NCBI GenBank assembly: GCA_028277795.1
Contig: JANQFP010000127.1
Location: forward strand, 1-61,711
DNA length: 61,711 bases
Direction: 5' to 3'
Source of the DNA: Rhodospirillales bacterium
GTDB taxonomy: Bacteria; Pseudomonadota; Alphaproteobacteria; Rhodospirillales; JANQFP01
The notes below the pieces were generated by a model that was not told the DNA's origin, ran no database searches, and saw only the letters and a list, made by a program, of their open reading frames with translations. The first letter of the stretch is position 1. Every line of letters starts with the position of its first letter. This document shows positions 35,504 through 44,312 of this stretch, piece after piece. The position numbers and the translations under genes were made by a program.

Positions 35504-36091
35504 TCACTGCAGGGTCTTGGCCAGATAGGTCCGGATGTTGTTCTCGATCTCGGCGTCGAAGTCCTTCATCAACGCCTCGATCAGCTCGAAGCGGATGCGG
35601 TCGCGCTCGTTCATGGAGACGTCCTCGCGCACGGTGCGCGACCGGGTGGCGCGGGCCGACGCGTGGCCGCGGGACTTGCCGTCGCCGTCGATGATCTCGA
35701 CCACCGCCTCGACGGCGGCGTCGTAGCGCTCCGACGCCTCCTTGGTGAACGCCCCCTTGACCCCCTCGTCGTGGGCCAGAGCGGTCTCGGTCACCCGGGC
35801 GTCCTTGATGACGAAGCGGGCGACGCCGGGGCCGCCGGCGGCCTTGAGGCGGTCCGTGGCCCATTGGCGCAGGGCCTTTTCCGGCGGCGTCGGGAACAGG
35901 TGCTCCACATGGGGCGCGGCCATGGGGGCGGCGTACTCGGAGGTCACCTCGACGGCACCGACGCCCAGGGCCAGCGGGCTCAGGTGGCCGTAGGTGAGCT
36001 CGGGCAGGGTCTGCTGCGGGACCTCGGTGGCGCAGGCCGCGGCGGCGACCAATGCCACAACGGCGAAGGCGCGGCGGGCGCGTCTGATCAT
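35504..36091 (-). CDS. Putative lipoprotein of unknown function
   Basis: The 195-residue protein has a basic N-terminus and hydrophobic signal ending AAAC, so Cys20 would be lipidated. The mature domain is mixed alpha/beta, with the segments EVTSEYAAP, HVEHLFPTPPEKALRQWA and a C-terminal helix FELIEALMKDFDAEIENNIRTYL. Proteins of this type occur next to hslO and argF in related genomes, but I know no function. The start is ATG 36091. It is 65 bases after hslO and may be in the same transcript as argD-argF-hslO. Confidence 0.8.
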   Translation of the reverse strand: MIRRARRAFAVVALVAAAACATEVPQQTLPELTYGHLSPLALGVGAVEVTSEYAAPMAAPHVEHLFPTPPEKALRQWATDRLKAAGGPGVARFVIKDARVTETALAHDEGVKGAFTKEASERYDAAVEAVVEIIDGDGKSRGHASARATRSRTVREDVSMNERDRIRFELIEALMKDFDAEIENNIRTYLAKTLQ

Positions 36092-36156
36092 GGGACCTCC
36101 GGACGTCGGTCGGGTTGGGCGGGCGGCCGCATACTGGCACGACCGCCGAGGGGCCA

Positions 36157-37101
36157 TCAAGCGCGGCCGGAGGGGGGACCGTGAAGAGCCGCCACGTCGT
36201 CCTCGTCGAACCGGTAGGTGGTCTTGCAGAACTCGCAGGTGACCACGATGACGCCATCCTCGGCCATGGCGGCGATCTCGTCGGCGGGAAACGAGGCCAG
36301 GGTGTCCGCCACCCGCTGGCGGGAGCAACGGCAGGCGTGGCGGACGGGGCGCGGGCGGAACACCCGCACGCCGTCCTCGTGGAACAGCCGGTAGAGAACC
36401 TCCGCCGGGGCCAGCGCCGGATCCAGGAGCTCGCCCGGCGTGACACTGCTCATCAACACGACGGCGCGGCGCCAACCGTCCTCCGCCGCGTCTTCGGCCG
36501 CCGCCGGGGCGGCGGGCAGGCGCTGCATCATCATGGCGGCGGCACGCGCGGCGCCGGCGCGGCGGGCGGCGGACACGTCGGTGTCGCAGGCGGCCACCAC
36601 CAGGGCCGTGTCCAGTTGCTCGGACTGGCGGAAATAGAGCCGCGCGCAGTCGGCCAGGCTGGCCCCTTCGAGGGCGGTGATGCCCTGGTAGCGGTCCATG
36701 TCGGGACCCTGGTCGACGGTGAAGGCCAAATGGCCCGCCCCCAGGAGGCGGGGCACCGCGCCGCCGGACCCGACTGCGGCGGCCAGGCGGTCCTGGTCGT
36801 AACGGGCATAGCCGCGCAGGGCGCCCTCGCTGGTGAGGTCGGCGACCATCATGCCGAGGGGACCGTCGCCCCGGGTCTGCAGGCTGAACACGCCGTCGTA
36901 CTTGAGGCCGCTGGCCAGGATCACCGTCAACACCAGGGCGTCCGCCAGCATGGCCGAGACCGGGGCCGGGTAGGCATGGGCGGCCAGGATCTCGTCCAAG
37001 GCCGGGCCCAGTCGCACCAGCCGCCCGCGCAGGCCCAGGTCCTCGATCTGGAAGGGTTGGACGAAATCGCCGAAGTCCGGCGGTTCGACCGGGAGGCCCA
37101 T
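36157..37101 (-). CDS. hslO: Redox-regulated chaperone Hsp33
   Basis: The 314-residue protein has the Hsp33 N-terminal domain (VQPFQIEDLGLRGRLVRL; LKYDGVFSLQTRGDGPLGMMV) and the C-terminal zinc switch CRCSRQRV plus CEFC. Those four cysteines release zinc under oxidation and activate holdase function. The true start is ATG 37101, one base after the argF stop; the upstream frame is unconserved. It is the third gene of argD-argF-hslO. Confidence 0.95.
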   Translation of the reverse strand: MGLPVEPPDFGDFVQPFQIEDLGLRGRLVRLGPALDEILAAHAYPAPVSAMLADALVLTVILASGLKYDGVFSLQTRGDGPLGMMVADLTSEGALRGYARYDQDRLAAAVGSGGAVPRLLGAGHLAFTVDQGPDMDRYQGITALEGASLADCARLYFRQSEQLDTALVVAACDTDVSAARRAGAARAAAMMMQRLPAAPAAAEDAAEDGWRRAVVLMSSVTPGELLDPALAPAEVLYRLFHEDGVRVFRPRPVRHACRCSRQRVADTLASFPADEIAAMAEDGVIVVTCEFCKTTYRFDEDDVAALHGPPSGRA

Positions 37102-37102
37102 G

Positions 37103-38050
37103 TCACCGGGCCTCGGCGGCGGCCGCGTCCAGGCACCAGGCGAGGACGCCCTTCTGGGCATGCAGTCGGTTCTCGGCTTCGTCCCACACCACCGAGCGGG
37201 GGCCGTCGATGACGCCGTCGGTGACCTCCTCGCCGCGGTGGGCGGGCAGGCAGTGCATGAACAGGGCGTCGGGCGCGGCCCTCTCCATCAGGGCCTCGTC
37301 GACCTGGAACCCGTGCAGCAGGGCGTGGCGCGCCTCGGCGTCGGTGTCGCCCATGGACACCCAGGTATCGGTGACCACGCAATCGGCCCCGGCCACCGCC
37401 TCGGCCGGATCGTCGAGGGCGCGCACGTCGCCGCCCTCGGCGGCGGCCCAGGCGAGCAGCGCGGTCGGCGGCCGCAGGGCGGGTGGCGTCGCCAGCCGCA
37501 GGCGGAACCCGAAACGCACGGCGGCGTGGATCCACGAGCACGCCACGTTGTTGCCGTCGCCGCACCAGGCCACGGTGCGGCCGGCGATGGGGCCGCGGTG
37601 CTCCTCGAAGGTCATCACGTCGGCCATCAACTGGCAGGGGTGCGAGTGATCGGTCAGGCCGTTGATCACCGGGACCGTCGCGTGCGCGGCCATGTCGCCG
37701 AGTTTTCCCGCGTCATCGGTGCGCAGCATGATGGCGTCGGCATAGCGTGACAACACACGGGCCGTGTCGGCGATGGTCTCGCCGCGGCCGAGCTGGGATT
37801 CGCTGTCGCCGAGCACCACGACCTGGCCCCCCAGTTGGTGCATCCCCACCTCGAACGACACGCGGGTGCGGGTCGAGGGCTTCTCGAAAACCATGGCCAG
37901 GGTCTTGCCGCTCAACGGGGCCGGGCGGCCGGTCGGATGTTCGCCGCGCTTGTATGCTTTGCCCATCTCCAGGATGGCCCTGAGCGTGGCGGCGTCGAAC
38001 CGGTCGAGATCGAGGAAGTGCCGCACGCCGTTGACCGGTCCGCCGCTCAT
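37103..38050 (-). CDS. argF: Ornithine carbamoyltransferase
   Basis: The 315-residue protein has the carbamoyl-phosphate motif [14 protein letters not shown], the [11 protein letters not shown] segment, the DTWVSMGD ornithine loop and the catalytic [10 protein letters not shown]. It makes citrulline from ornithine and carbamoyl phosphate in arginine synthesis. ATG 38050 overlaps the argD stop by 4 bases. Confidence 0.97.
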   Translation of the reverse strand: MSGGPVNGVRHFLDLDRFDAATLRAILEMGKAYKRGEHPTGRPAPLSGKTLAMVFEKPSTRTRVSFEVGMHQLGGQVVVLGDSESQLGRGETIADTARVLSRYADAIMLRTDDAGKLGDMAAHATVPVINGLTDHSHPCQLMADVMTFEEHRGPIAGRTVAWCGDGNNVACSWIHAAVRFGFRLRLATPPALRPPTALLAWAAAEGGDVRALDDPAEAVAGADCVVTDTWVSMGDTDAEARHALLHGFQVDEALMERAAPDALFMHCLPAHRGEEVTDGVIDGPRSVVWDEAENRLHAQKGVLAWCLDAAAAEAR

Positions 38051-39234
38051 GCCGTCGCCTCCGTCGCCTCCAGGTCGGCGCAGGCCCGCTCCAGAATGTC
38101 CAATGCCTCCGACACGTGGCTCTCGTCGATGACCAGGGGCGGCAGCAGCCGGATCACGTTGTCGGCAGCGGCCACCACCAGCAGGCCGTTCTCCAGGAGC
38201 GTACGCACCATGGCCTGGTTGTCGGCCACGCACTTGAGCCCGACCATCAGGCCGCTGCCCCGCACCTCCTCGAACACCCCTGGGTGGTCGGCCACCAGCG
38301 CTTCGAGGCGGCCCCACAACACCGCGGCAACGGCTTCGACCCGATCGAGGAAGCCGTCGGCCAGGACCTCGTCGAGCACCGCATTGGCCACCGCCATGGC
38401 CAGGGGGTTGCCGCCGTAGGTGGTGCCGTGGCTGCCCGGGGTGAGCGCCGAGGCTGCCCGCTCGGTGGCCAGGCAGGCGCCGACCGGAAAACCCCCGCCC
38501 AGGCCCTTGGCCACGGCCATGACGTCGGGGGCGATGCCGGCCCACTCGTGGGCGAACAGCCGGCCGGTCCGGCCCATGCCGCATTGGATCTCGTCGAAGA
38601 ACAGGAGCAGGCCGTATTCGTCGGCGATCCGGCGCAGGCCGCGCAGGTAGTCGGCCGACGCGGCGTGGATGCCGCCCTCGCCCTGCACCGGCTCCACCAG
38701 GATGGCGGCGGTCTCCGGCGTGATGGCGGCGCCCAGCTCGTTGAGGTTGCCGAAGGCCACGTGGTCGAACCCGTCCACCACCGGGTCGAAGCCGTCCAGG
38801 TGCTTGTCCTGGCCGCCGGCGGCGATGGTGGCCAGCGTCCGCCCGTGGAAGGCGTTGCGGCAGGCGACGATCCGGTAGCGCTCCGGGTTGCCGGTCGTAT
38901 CGTGGTAGCGGCGCACCATCTTGAGCCCGCACTCCACGGCCTCGGCGCCGGAGTTGGTGAAGAACACCGAATCGGCGAAGGTGGCGTCCACCAGCCGGCG
39001 GGCCAGGCGCTCCTGACCCGGGATGTGGTACATGTTGGAGCAGTGCCACAGGCGCTCCGCCTGGTCGGTCAACGCCGCCACCAGGCGCGGATGGCAGTGC
39101 CCCAGCGCCGTCACCGCGATGCCGGCGCCGAAGTCCAGGTACCGCCGGCCGTCGGCGTCGTAGAGATAGGCGCCTTCGCCCCGCGCGAACGCGACATCCT
39201 TGCGCGCGTAGGTGGGGATCAGGGGGGATATCAC
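38047..39234 (-). CDS. argD: Acetylornithine aminotransferase
   Basis: The 395-residue class III aminotransferase has [53 protein letters not shown] and the PLP lysine in [14 protein letters not shown]. It converts N-acetylglutamate semialdehyde to N-acetylornithine. I chose GTG 39234 ([13 protein letters not shown]...), because GAGGAG lies 6 bases upstream and homologs start there; an in-frame GTG at 39252 would put that ribosome site inside the gene. A good promoter is just upstream. Confidence 0.95.
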   Translation of the reverse strand: MISPLIPTYARKDVAFARGEGAYLYDADGRRYLDFGAGIAVTALGHCHPRLVAALTDQAERLWHCSNMYHIPGQERLARRLVDATFADSVFFTNSGAEAVECGLKMVRRYHDTTGNPERYRIVACRNAFHGRTLATIAAGGQDKHLDGFDPVVDGFDHVAFGNLNELGAAITPETAAILVEPVQGEGGIHAASADYLRGLRRIADEYGLLLFFDEIQCGMGRTGRLFAHEWAGIAPDVMAVAKGLGGGFPVGACLATERAASALTPGSHGTTYGGNPLAMAVANAVLDEVLADGFLDRVEAVAAVLWGRLEALVADHPGVFEEVRGSGLMVGLKCVADNQAMVRTLLENGLLVVAAADNVIRLLPPLVIDESHVSEALDILERACADLEATEATA

Positions 39235-39296
39235 GGCGCTCTCCTCAAACACAACAGGCCGGCGCGGGGCACCGGCCCAGTCCGGGAAAGCGCGAG

Positions 39297-39325
39297 AATA
39301 TCGCGGACTTCGCCGTCCCTGTCAA
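39297..39325 (-). promoter_or_regulatory. Promoter of argD-argF-hslO
   Basis: On the minus strand, a perfect TTGACA (39325-39320), 17 bp and GATATT (39302-39297) lie about 60 bases before the argD start, in the divergent gap with guaA. Confidence 0.7.
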
Positions 39326-39432
39326 CGTTGGGCGCGCGCCGCCGCGGGGCCCCGAGGGGCTTTTTCGGTTGGCGCCGGCGCCGGCGGATGGGCTATGGTC
39401 CGGCGCCGTCGATCCTGCCGCGGACCGCCCCC

Positions 39433-40983
39433 ATGACCGAACGGGTCCTCATCGTCGATTTCGGCTCCCAGGTCACCCAGCTCATCGCCCGCCGGGTGCG
39501 GGAGAGCGGCGTCTACAGCGAGATCCATCCGTTCAACCGGGTCACCGCCGAGAGCCTCGCCGCCTACGGGCCGCGGGCGGTGATCCTGTCCGGCGGCCCG
39601 GCCTCGGTCACCGAGATGGACACGCCGCGGGTCCCCGACGCGGTGTTGAGCGCCGGCGTGCCGGTGCTCGGCATCTGCTACGGCCAGCAGGCCATGGTCG
39701 AGCAGCTCGGTGGTGCCGTGGAGGCCGCCGAGCACCGGGAGTTCGGCCGCGCCCACGTGGAGGTGACCGCCGACTGCGCCCTGTTCCACGGCGTCTGGGA
39801 CGTCGGCGCCCGCGAGCAGGTGTGGATGAGCCATGGCGACCGAGTCACCGGCCTGCCCCCCGGCTTCCGGGCCGTGGCGGAGACCGAGGGGGCACCGTTC
39901 GCCGCCATCGCCGACGACGAGCGCCGCTTCTACGGCGTCCAGTTCCATCCCGAGGTGGTGCACACCCCGCACGGGGCGCAGCTTTTGGCCAATTTCACCC
40001 ACCGGGTCGCCGGCTGCTCCGGCGACTGGACCATGGCCGCCTTCCGCGACCAGGAGATCGCCAAGGTCCGTGCCCAGGTGGGTGACGGCCGCATCATCTG
40101 CGGGCTCTCCGGAGGCGTCGACTCCTCGGTGGTGGCGGCGCTGCTGCACGAGGCGGTGGCCGAGCGCCTGACCTGCGTGTTCGTCGACACCGGCCTGCTG
40201 CGCCTGGGCGAGGCCGAGCAGGTGGTGGGCCTGTTCCGCGACCACTACAACATCGCGCTCATCCACCGCGACGCCTCGGAGCTGTTCCTGGGCAAGCTGG
40301 CCGGCGTCGCCGACCCGGAGCAGAAGCGCAAGATCATCGGCGCCACTTTCATCGACGTCTTCGAGGAGGAGGCCCGTAGCGCCGGGGGCGCCGACTTCCT
40401 GGCCCAGGGGACCTTGTATCCGGACGTCATCGAGTCGGTGTCCTTCACCGGCGGGCCCAGTGTCACCATCAAGTCCCACCACAACGTGGGCGGCCTGCCG
40501 GAACGCATGAACCTGGACCTGGTGGAGCCCCTGCGCGAGCTGTTCAAGGACGAGGTGCGCGACCTCGGCCGCGAGCTGGGGCTGCCGGAGGCCCTGGTCG
40601 GCCGCCACCCGTTCCCCGGGCCGGGGCTGGCCATCCGCATCCCCGGGGCGGTCACCCGCGAGAAGGCCGACCTGCTGCGCAAGGCCGACGCCATCTACTT
40701 AGAAGAGATCCGCGCCGCCGGCCTCTACGACGCCATCTGGCAGGCCTTCGCCGTGCTGCTGCCGGTGCAGACGGTGGGCGTGATGGGTGACGCGCGCACC
40801 TACGACCACGTCTGCGCCCTGCGCGCGGTGACCTCCACCGACGGCATGACGGCGGACTTCTTCCCCTTCGACCATGCCTTCCTCGGTCGGGTGGCCAACC
40901 GCATCATCAACGAGGTCCGCGGCATCAACCGGGTCGTCTACGACGTCACCTCGAAGCCCCCCGGCACCATCGAGTGGGAGTAG
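39433..40983 (+). CDS. guaA: GMP synthase (glutamine-hydrolysing)
   Basis: The 516-residue protein has an N-terminal class I glutaminase with the nucleophile in GICYGQQAM and FHPEVVH. The ATP-pyrophosphatase P-loop [13 protein letters not shown] follows, then the dimerisation domain with [17 protein letters not shown] sequence and the C-terminal KPPGTIEWE. It converts XMP to GMP. The start ATG 39433 has no strong ribosome site, and a longer upstream frame is not conserved. A short GC stem ending in TTTTT at 39349-39365 lies in the leader; its role is unclear. Confidence 0.97.
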   Translation: MTERVLIVDFGSQVTQLIARRVRESGVYSEIHPFNRVTAESLAAYGPRAVILSGGPASVTEMDTPRVPDAVLSAGVPVLGICYGQQAMVEQLGGAVEAAEHREFGRAHVEVTADCALFHGVWDVGAREQVWMSHGDRVTGLPPGFRAVAETEGAPFAAIADDERRFYGVQFHPEVVHTPHGAQLLANFTHRVAGCSGDWTMAAFRDQEIAKVRAQVGDGRIICGLSGGVDSSVVAALLHEAVAERLTCVFVDTGLLRLGEAEQVVGLFRDHYNIALIHRDASELFLGKLAGVADPEQKRKIIGATFIDVFEEEARSAGGADFLAQGTLYPDVIESVSFTGGPSVTIKSHHNVGGLPERMNLDLVEPLRELFKDEVRDLGRELGLPEALVGRHPFPGPGLAIRIPGAVTREKADLLRKADAIYLEEIRAAGLYDAIWQAFAVLLPVQTVGVMGDARTYDHVCALRAVTSTDGMTADFFPFDHAFLGRVANRIINEVRGINRVVYDVTSKPPGTIEWE

Positions 40984-41007
40984 GCGGCGGTTTCGCTCCG
41001 CCGGCCG

Positions 41008-41436
41008 TTACGGGACATCCTGCACGTGGACGATTCGGTCCGCGAGGTACGGATGGGCACGCACCACGTCGAAAAACCGGCGGTCGGCGGTGACCACCGG
41101 ATACTGCTCCTGGAGACCGAGGGCGAGATAGACGCAGTCGTAGACGGGATGGTCGAGGTCCATGGCGAGACGGCCCGCCGAGGCGGCCAATTGGCGCATG
41201 GAGAACGGAACGGCGATGGGAGCCGCCTTCAGCGCATCGATCGCGTCGGCGAAACCGACTGGATCGATGTCGCCGCGCCGGCGCATGGCCCACAACGCAT
41301 TCGCGGCTTCGGCGTAAAGAAGCTCCGGCGCGATCCGTGTCAGCCTGGCGTCCAGGAGTTTCGCCGCCTGGTCCGAGAACGCCTCCGTCACCAGCCATTT
41401 CACCGCGACGCTGGCGTCGATGACGTAGCCGGTCAC
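41008..41436 (-). CDS. vapC: PIN-domain toxin, VapC family
   Basis: The 142-residue protein has the PIN acidic residues in YVIDASVAVKW (Asp7), LLYAEAANALW (Glu), YDCVYLALGL (Asp) and VVTADRRFFD (Asp). VapC toxins are Mg2+-dependent ribonucleases, usually cutting tRNA or rRNA. It follows the antitoxin gene with an ATGA overlap. The pair sits between guaA and tRNA-Ala. Confidence 0.9.
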   Translation of the reverse strand: MTGYVIDASVAVKWLVTEAFSDQAAKLLDARLTRIAPELLYAEAANALWAMRRRGDIDPVGFADAIDALKAAPIAVPFSMRQLAASAGRLAMDLDHPVYDCVYLALGLQEQYPVVTADRRFFDVVRAHPYLADRIVHVQDVP

Positions 41437-41669
41437 GGGTTGTGATCGCGGTCGCGGTCGGCGCGGATCAGGTCGCTGCTGTCGACGCTGGAGCGCAGGC
41501 GCCGGCGCAGGGCCTCGGCGCGGGCGGCGAAGTCCTCCTCGCCCTCGATCAGCGCGGCACGCAGGATCTCCCGGTGTTCCGCCTCGGCGGATCGGCCGTG
41601 GGCCGCGGCCCGTTGCTTGAGGGCACGGACGACCTGCTCGTTGACGTTGCGGACGGTCAGCTGGGCCAT
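41433..41669 (-). CDS. vapB: FitA/VapB-type ribbon-helix-helix antitoxin
   Basis: The 78-residue protein starts with MAQLTVRNVNEQVVRALKQRAAAHGRSAEAEHREIL. This is the FitA-like ribbon-helix-helix pattern: a DNA-binding strand followed by two helices. The C-terminal half (EDFAARAEALRRRLR...) would wrap the VapC active site. Such antitoxins repress their own operon as a complex with the toxin. The start is ATG 41669; an upstream frame to 41825 is not conserved. Confidence 0.88.
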   Translation of the reverse strand: MAQLTVRNVNEQVVRALKQRAAAHGRSAEAEHREILRAALIEGEEDFAARAEALRRRLRSSVDSSDLIRADRDRDHNP

Positions 41670-41832
41670 CGATCTTGCCTTCAATGATGCGCCTTCAATG
41701 CAGGCATTATGGAGTCCTTTTCGGATGATGGCAATGCCGCTCGATATCCGGGAGCCGTCGGGGCGCCGACCTTGACAGGCATCGCCGCGCGAACCCAATA
41801 TCGCGGCGCCGGTGCCAGCGCGCACCGCACCC

Positions 41833-41908
41833 GGGGCCGTAGCTCAGTTGGGAGAGCGCGACGTTCGCAATGTCGAGGTCAGGGGTTCGATTCCCCTCGG
41901 CTCCACCA
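41833..41908 (+). tRNA. tRNA-Ala (CGC)
   Basis: This 76-base cloverleaf includes an encoded CCA. The acceptor strands GGGGCCG and CGGCTCC pair (one G-U). The D arm is GCTC...GAGC, the anticodon stem CGACG/TGTCG with loop TTCGCAA gives anticodon CGC, and the T arm is AGGGG-TTCGATT-CCCCT. It reads the GCG codon, common in this high-GC genome. Confidence 0.96.
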
Positions 41909-41912
41909 TCCC
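41902..41912 (+). repeat. Possible attL: tRNA-Ala 3' end direct repeat
   Basis: TCCACCATCCC spans the last seven bases of the tRNA, including CCA, and four bases beyond. The same 11 bases occur at 43386-43396. The next 300 bases (41913-42212) hold no gene that I can support. Confidence 0.5.
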
Positions 41913-42212
41913 GCTTCTGCCGGGCCGAGCCCTTCGGCGACGTCCGCCTCAGGGGGAAAAAGCCGGACAGAGACGAAACGGTTGAATCGGTGAAATCGAC
42001 CCCGTCGGACTTCTTTCGCCCCCAGAGTGGGCGATTTCTCGGGGGATCCAACATTGGTTTCCGCGTAACGTCTCCCAGGCTTTCGAGTCGCTTGGAACGG
42101 AAGGGAGCCGACCGCCGGTCCGGCTCCCGGGCTTCACAGCGCCGTTCGCGCGCAGGAGTGGTGCCGCCGCCGCGCCGTATCTCCTTCGCCGAGGCGTCGA
42201 TGGGGACAAGCC

Positions 42213-43007
42213 ATGCCGCCTCCGGACCGCATCGTGTGCCTGACCGAGGAAACGGTCGAAACCCTGTACCTTCTCGGTGAGCAGGACCGCATCGTCGGCG
42301 TGACAGGTTACGCCGTCCGCCCGCCACGGGTGCGCCGCGAGAAACCTCGCGTCGGCGCCTTCACGTCGGCCAACGTCGACAAGATCCTCGCACTCGACCC
42401 CGATCTCGTCCTGACGTTCTCTGATCTGCAAGCGGATATCGCCGCCGACCTCATTCGAAAAGGGATCGCGGTCCATGCTTTTAACCAGCGGAGCGTCGAA
42501 GGCATTCTCGCCATGATCGAGACGCTTGGCGCGCTTTGTGGTCGGGACCGGCGCGCCGGGCAGCTTGTGCGGGACCTGCGTGAGGGTCTCGATCGCGCAC
42601 GGTCTCGCGGCGATCGGCTGCCACGGCGTCCCCGCGTGTTCTTCGAGGAATGGGATGACCCCCTCATCTCCGGCGTCCGCTGGGTCTCGGAGTTGATCGA
42701 GATCGCGGGCGGCGAGGAGATCTTTCCCGAGCTGGCGGGGGCCAACTCGGCGTCGGAGAGGATCGTCACTTCCGAGGAGGTTGCGCGGCGGGCGCCGGAC
42801 ATCGTCGTCGGGTCATGGTGCGGCAAGAAGTTCGTTCCCGAGAGGGTTGCGTCACGGGCCGGCTTCGAAGATGTTCCTGCCGTCAGGGCGGGCGTGCTGC
42901 ACGAGATCAAGTCGCCGATCATTCTGCAGCCGGGGCCGGCAGCGCTGACCGACGGGCTCGAAGCCTTGCAGACGATCATCGAGCGGTGGTCGAAGCACTC
43001 GGCATGA
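42213..43007 (+). CDS. Cobalamin/siderophore-binding-protein-like (BtuF/TroA fold), apparently without signal peptide
   Basis: The 264-residue protein has the class III substrate-binding fold. N-terminal RIVCLTEETVETLYLLGEQDRIVGVTGYAV is followed by DPDLVLTFSDLQADIAADLIRKGIAVHAF, then FFEEWDDPLISGVRWVSELIEIAGG. This matches BtuF-like proteins for B12 or iron chelates. It begins directly with the domain, with no signal sequence or lipobox, so it may be cytoplasmic, or the annotated family may have another role. No permease or ATPase gene lies beside it. ATG 42213 has GGGGA 6 bases upstream. GC is lower than in neighbours (34/60 in 42421-42480). Confidence 0.8.
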   Translation: MPPPDRIVCLTEETVETLYLLGEQDRIVGVTGYAVRPPRVRREKPRVGAFTSANVDKILALDPDLVLTFSDLQADIAADLIRKGIAVHAFNQRSVEGILAMIETLGALCGRDRRAGQLVRDLREGLDRARSRGDRLPRRPRVFFEEWDDPLISGVRWVSELIEIAGGEEIFPELAGANSASERIVTSEEVARRAPDIVVGSWCGKKFVPERVASRAGFEDVPAVRAGVLHEIKSPIILQPGPAALTDGLEALQTIIERWSKHSA

Positions 43008-43113
43008 CCGAGGATCTGCCGGCGGAGGTCCCGTCGGTGGGAGCCATTTGTGCGCGACCGGCGTTGGGTGAAGGCGAACGCAGGCCGCAAGACGGAAATG
43101 CTTGGAGGAAGAA

Positions 43114-43368
43114 TTGAAACGCGAAATCGAAGGGCGTGTCTATGACACCGCGTCAGCGACCTTGGTCGCATCCCACAAGAGCAGCAGCACTCATATTCAT
43201 CGCGCAATCAGCCTCTATCGCTCATCTGACGGAGGCTATTTCCTCGTCGAGGAGCGCGAGGCTCACGGCATCGATGGCGCGCTTCTCACGCCCCTGACCG
43301 AATCGATGGTCCGCGCATGGTTGGAAGAACATGGCGAGGCCGAACTTGCGTCGACATTGTTCGAATAA
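43114..43368 (+). CDS. Small conserved-type hypothetical protein
   Basis: The 84-residue protein begins at TTG 43114, with GGAGG 5 bases upstream; TTG 43102 is the alternative. The sequence MKREIEGRVYDTASATLVA...LYRSSDGGYFLVEERE...LTPLTESMVRAWLEEHGE resembles small proteins frequent on plasmids and islands. They share a YDT-ETA-like start, an aromatic GxYFL strand and a final W-L-E helix. No function is known to me. It is the last gene before the second copy of the tRNA-end repeat. Confidence 0.75.
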   Translation: MKREIEGRVYDTASATLVASHKSSSTHIHRAISLYRSSDGGYFLVEEREAHGIDGALLTPLTESMVRAWLEEHGEAELASTLFE

Positions 43369-43385
43369 GAGCTTCTCCCGTTAGG

Positions 43386-43396
43386 TCCACCATCCC
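43386..43396 (+). repeat. Possible attR: second copy of the tRNA-Ala 3' end
   Basis: TCCACCATCCC, identical to 41902-41912, lies 17 bases after the small hypothetical gene, where base composition returns to the high-GC norm. Read with the first copy, it bounds a 1.47-kb segment. Confidence 0.5.
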
Positions 43397-43406
43397 CTCC
43401 GAACCC

Positions 43407-44312
43407 TCACCGCACCAGCAGCACCGAGCAGTCGATGCGCTCGAGCAGGCGGCCGGCGGTCTCGCCTTGCAGCAACGCAAGGCCCGCGCCCAACACCATC
43501 ACCGAGACATGGTGGCGCTGGGCGGCCCGGCACAGCAGGTCGAGCCCGCCCTCGGGGATCAACAGGAACACCGGCCTGAGGCCCCGCGCCCGCATCCGTT
43601 CGTCGATGTCCCGCTGCCAGCGCGCCGCGTCCTCGAGCCGGCCGGTGAGCAGCACCACCTCCAGGTCGCCGGCACCGGCGGCGGGATCCACGTCGGCGGC
43701 GAAACGCTCGGCGATCTCGGCGGCGGCGGCCAGGGCGTGCTCCGAGGCCTCGGAGCCGTCGTAGGCCACCAGCACCGGCCCGCCGAAGGCGATGCCCCCG
43801 CGCAGCAGCAGCACCGACCGGGCGGCGCCCTCGGCGACCCGGCGGGCGATGGCCCCCGGTCGGGTGCGGCGGCCGGGCAACGGGGCGGCCAGGCCGCCGC
43901 TGGTCCAGTCGATGACCACCAGGTCGGCATCCCGGGCCGAGTCCATGACCTCGGCGTCGACCCGGCCCCTGCGCACCTCGAAGGTGGAGCGGATGTGGCG
44001 GCGCTGGGCCGCCGCCTCCACGGCCTGGCGGCTGGCCGCCGCCCGCACCTTGAGCGCCCGCCGCAGGGCCCCGGGGTCCAGGGCCTGGCGGCCGGCGGCG
44101 AGCACGCTGTAGGCGCCGACGTCGGCCTGTTCGGCCAGCTTCACCAGATCGATGTCCTCGACGAACAGGCCGCGCAGCTCGGCCTCCAGGCGGGCGGCCA
44201 GGGCGGCGGCCCATTCCACGGTGACCGGCGTCGCCGTGGTCGAGTCCAGCGCCATGAGGATGCGCCGGAACCGGAAGCGCACGGCGTCTCCCTCGCCGGC
44301 CGGCGCGGTCAT
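43407..44312 (-). CDS. Universal stress protein, tandem UspA domains
   Basis: The 301-residue protein has a first Usp-like half starting FRRILMALDSTTATPVTVEWAAALAARL and a second half with VLVAYDGSEASEHALAAAAEIA. The end VMVLGAGLALLQGETAGRLLERIDCSVLLVR is degenerate with respect to the ATP-binding GxxG-(9)-GS motif. It overlaps the stop of the LonB-like protease (ATGA). The pair suggests a stress-response role, though no client is known. Confidence 0.85.
   Translation of the reverse strand: MTAPAGEGDAVRFRFRRILMALDSTTATPVTVEWAAALAARLEAELRGLFVEDIDLVKLAEQADVGAYSVLAAGRQALDPGALRRALKVRAAASRQAVEAAAQRRHIRSTFEVRRGRVDAEVMDSARDADLVVIDWTSGGLAAPLPGRRTRPGAIARRVAEGAARSVLLLRGGIAFGGPVLVAYDGSEASEHALAAAAEIAERFAADVDPAAGAGDLEVVLLTGRLEDAARWQRDIDERMRARGLRPVFLLIPEGGLDLLCRAAQRHHVSVMVLGAGLALLQGETAGRLLERIDCSVLLVR

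Noticed and set aside
39349..39365. GC stem followed by TTTTT in the guaA leader as an attenuator
   Set aside because: The stem is only four base pairs with a four-base loop, and I see no alternative antiterminator fold.
38116..39432. A long N-terminal extension of guaA
   Set aside because: The frame runs antisense through argD and the divergent promoter; GMP synthase homology begins at ATG 39433.
41008..41669. VapBC as cargo of the tRNA-Ala islet
   Set aside because: The pair lies on the other side of the tRNA from the direct repeat and has normal high GC.
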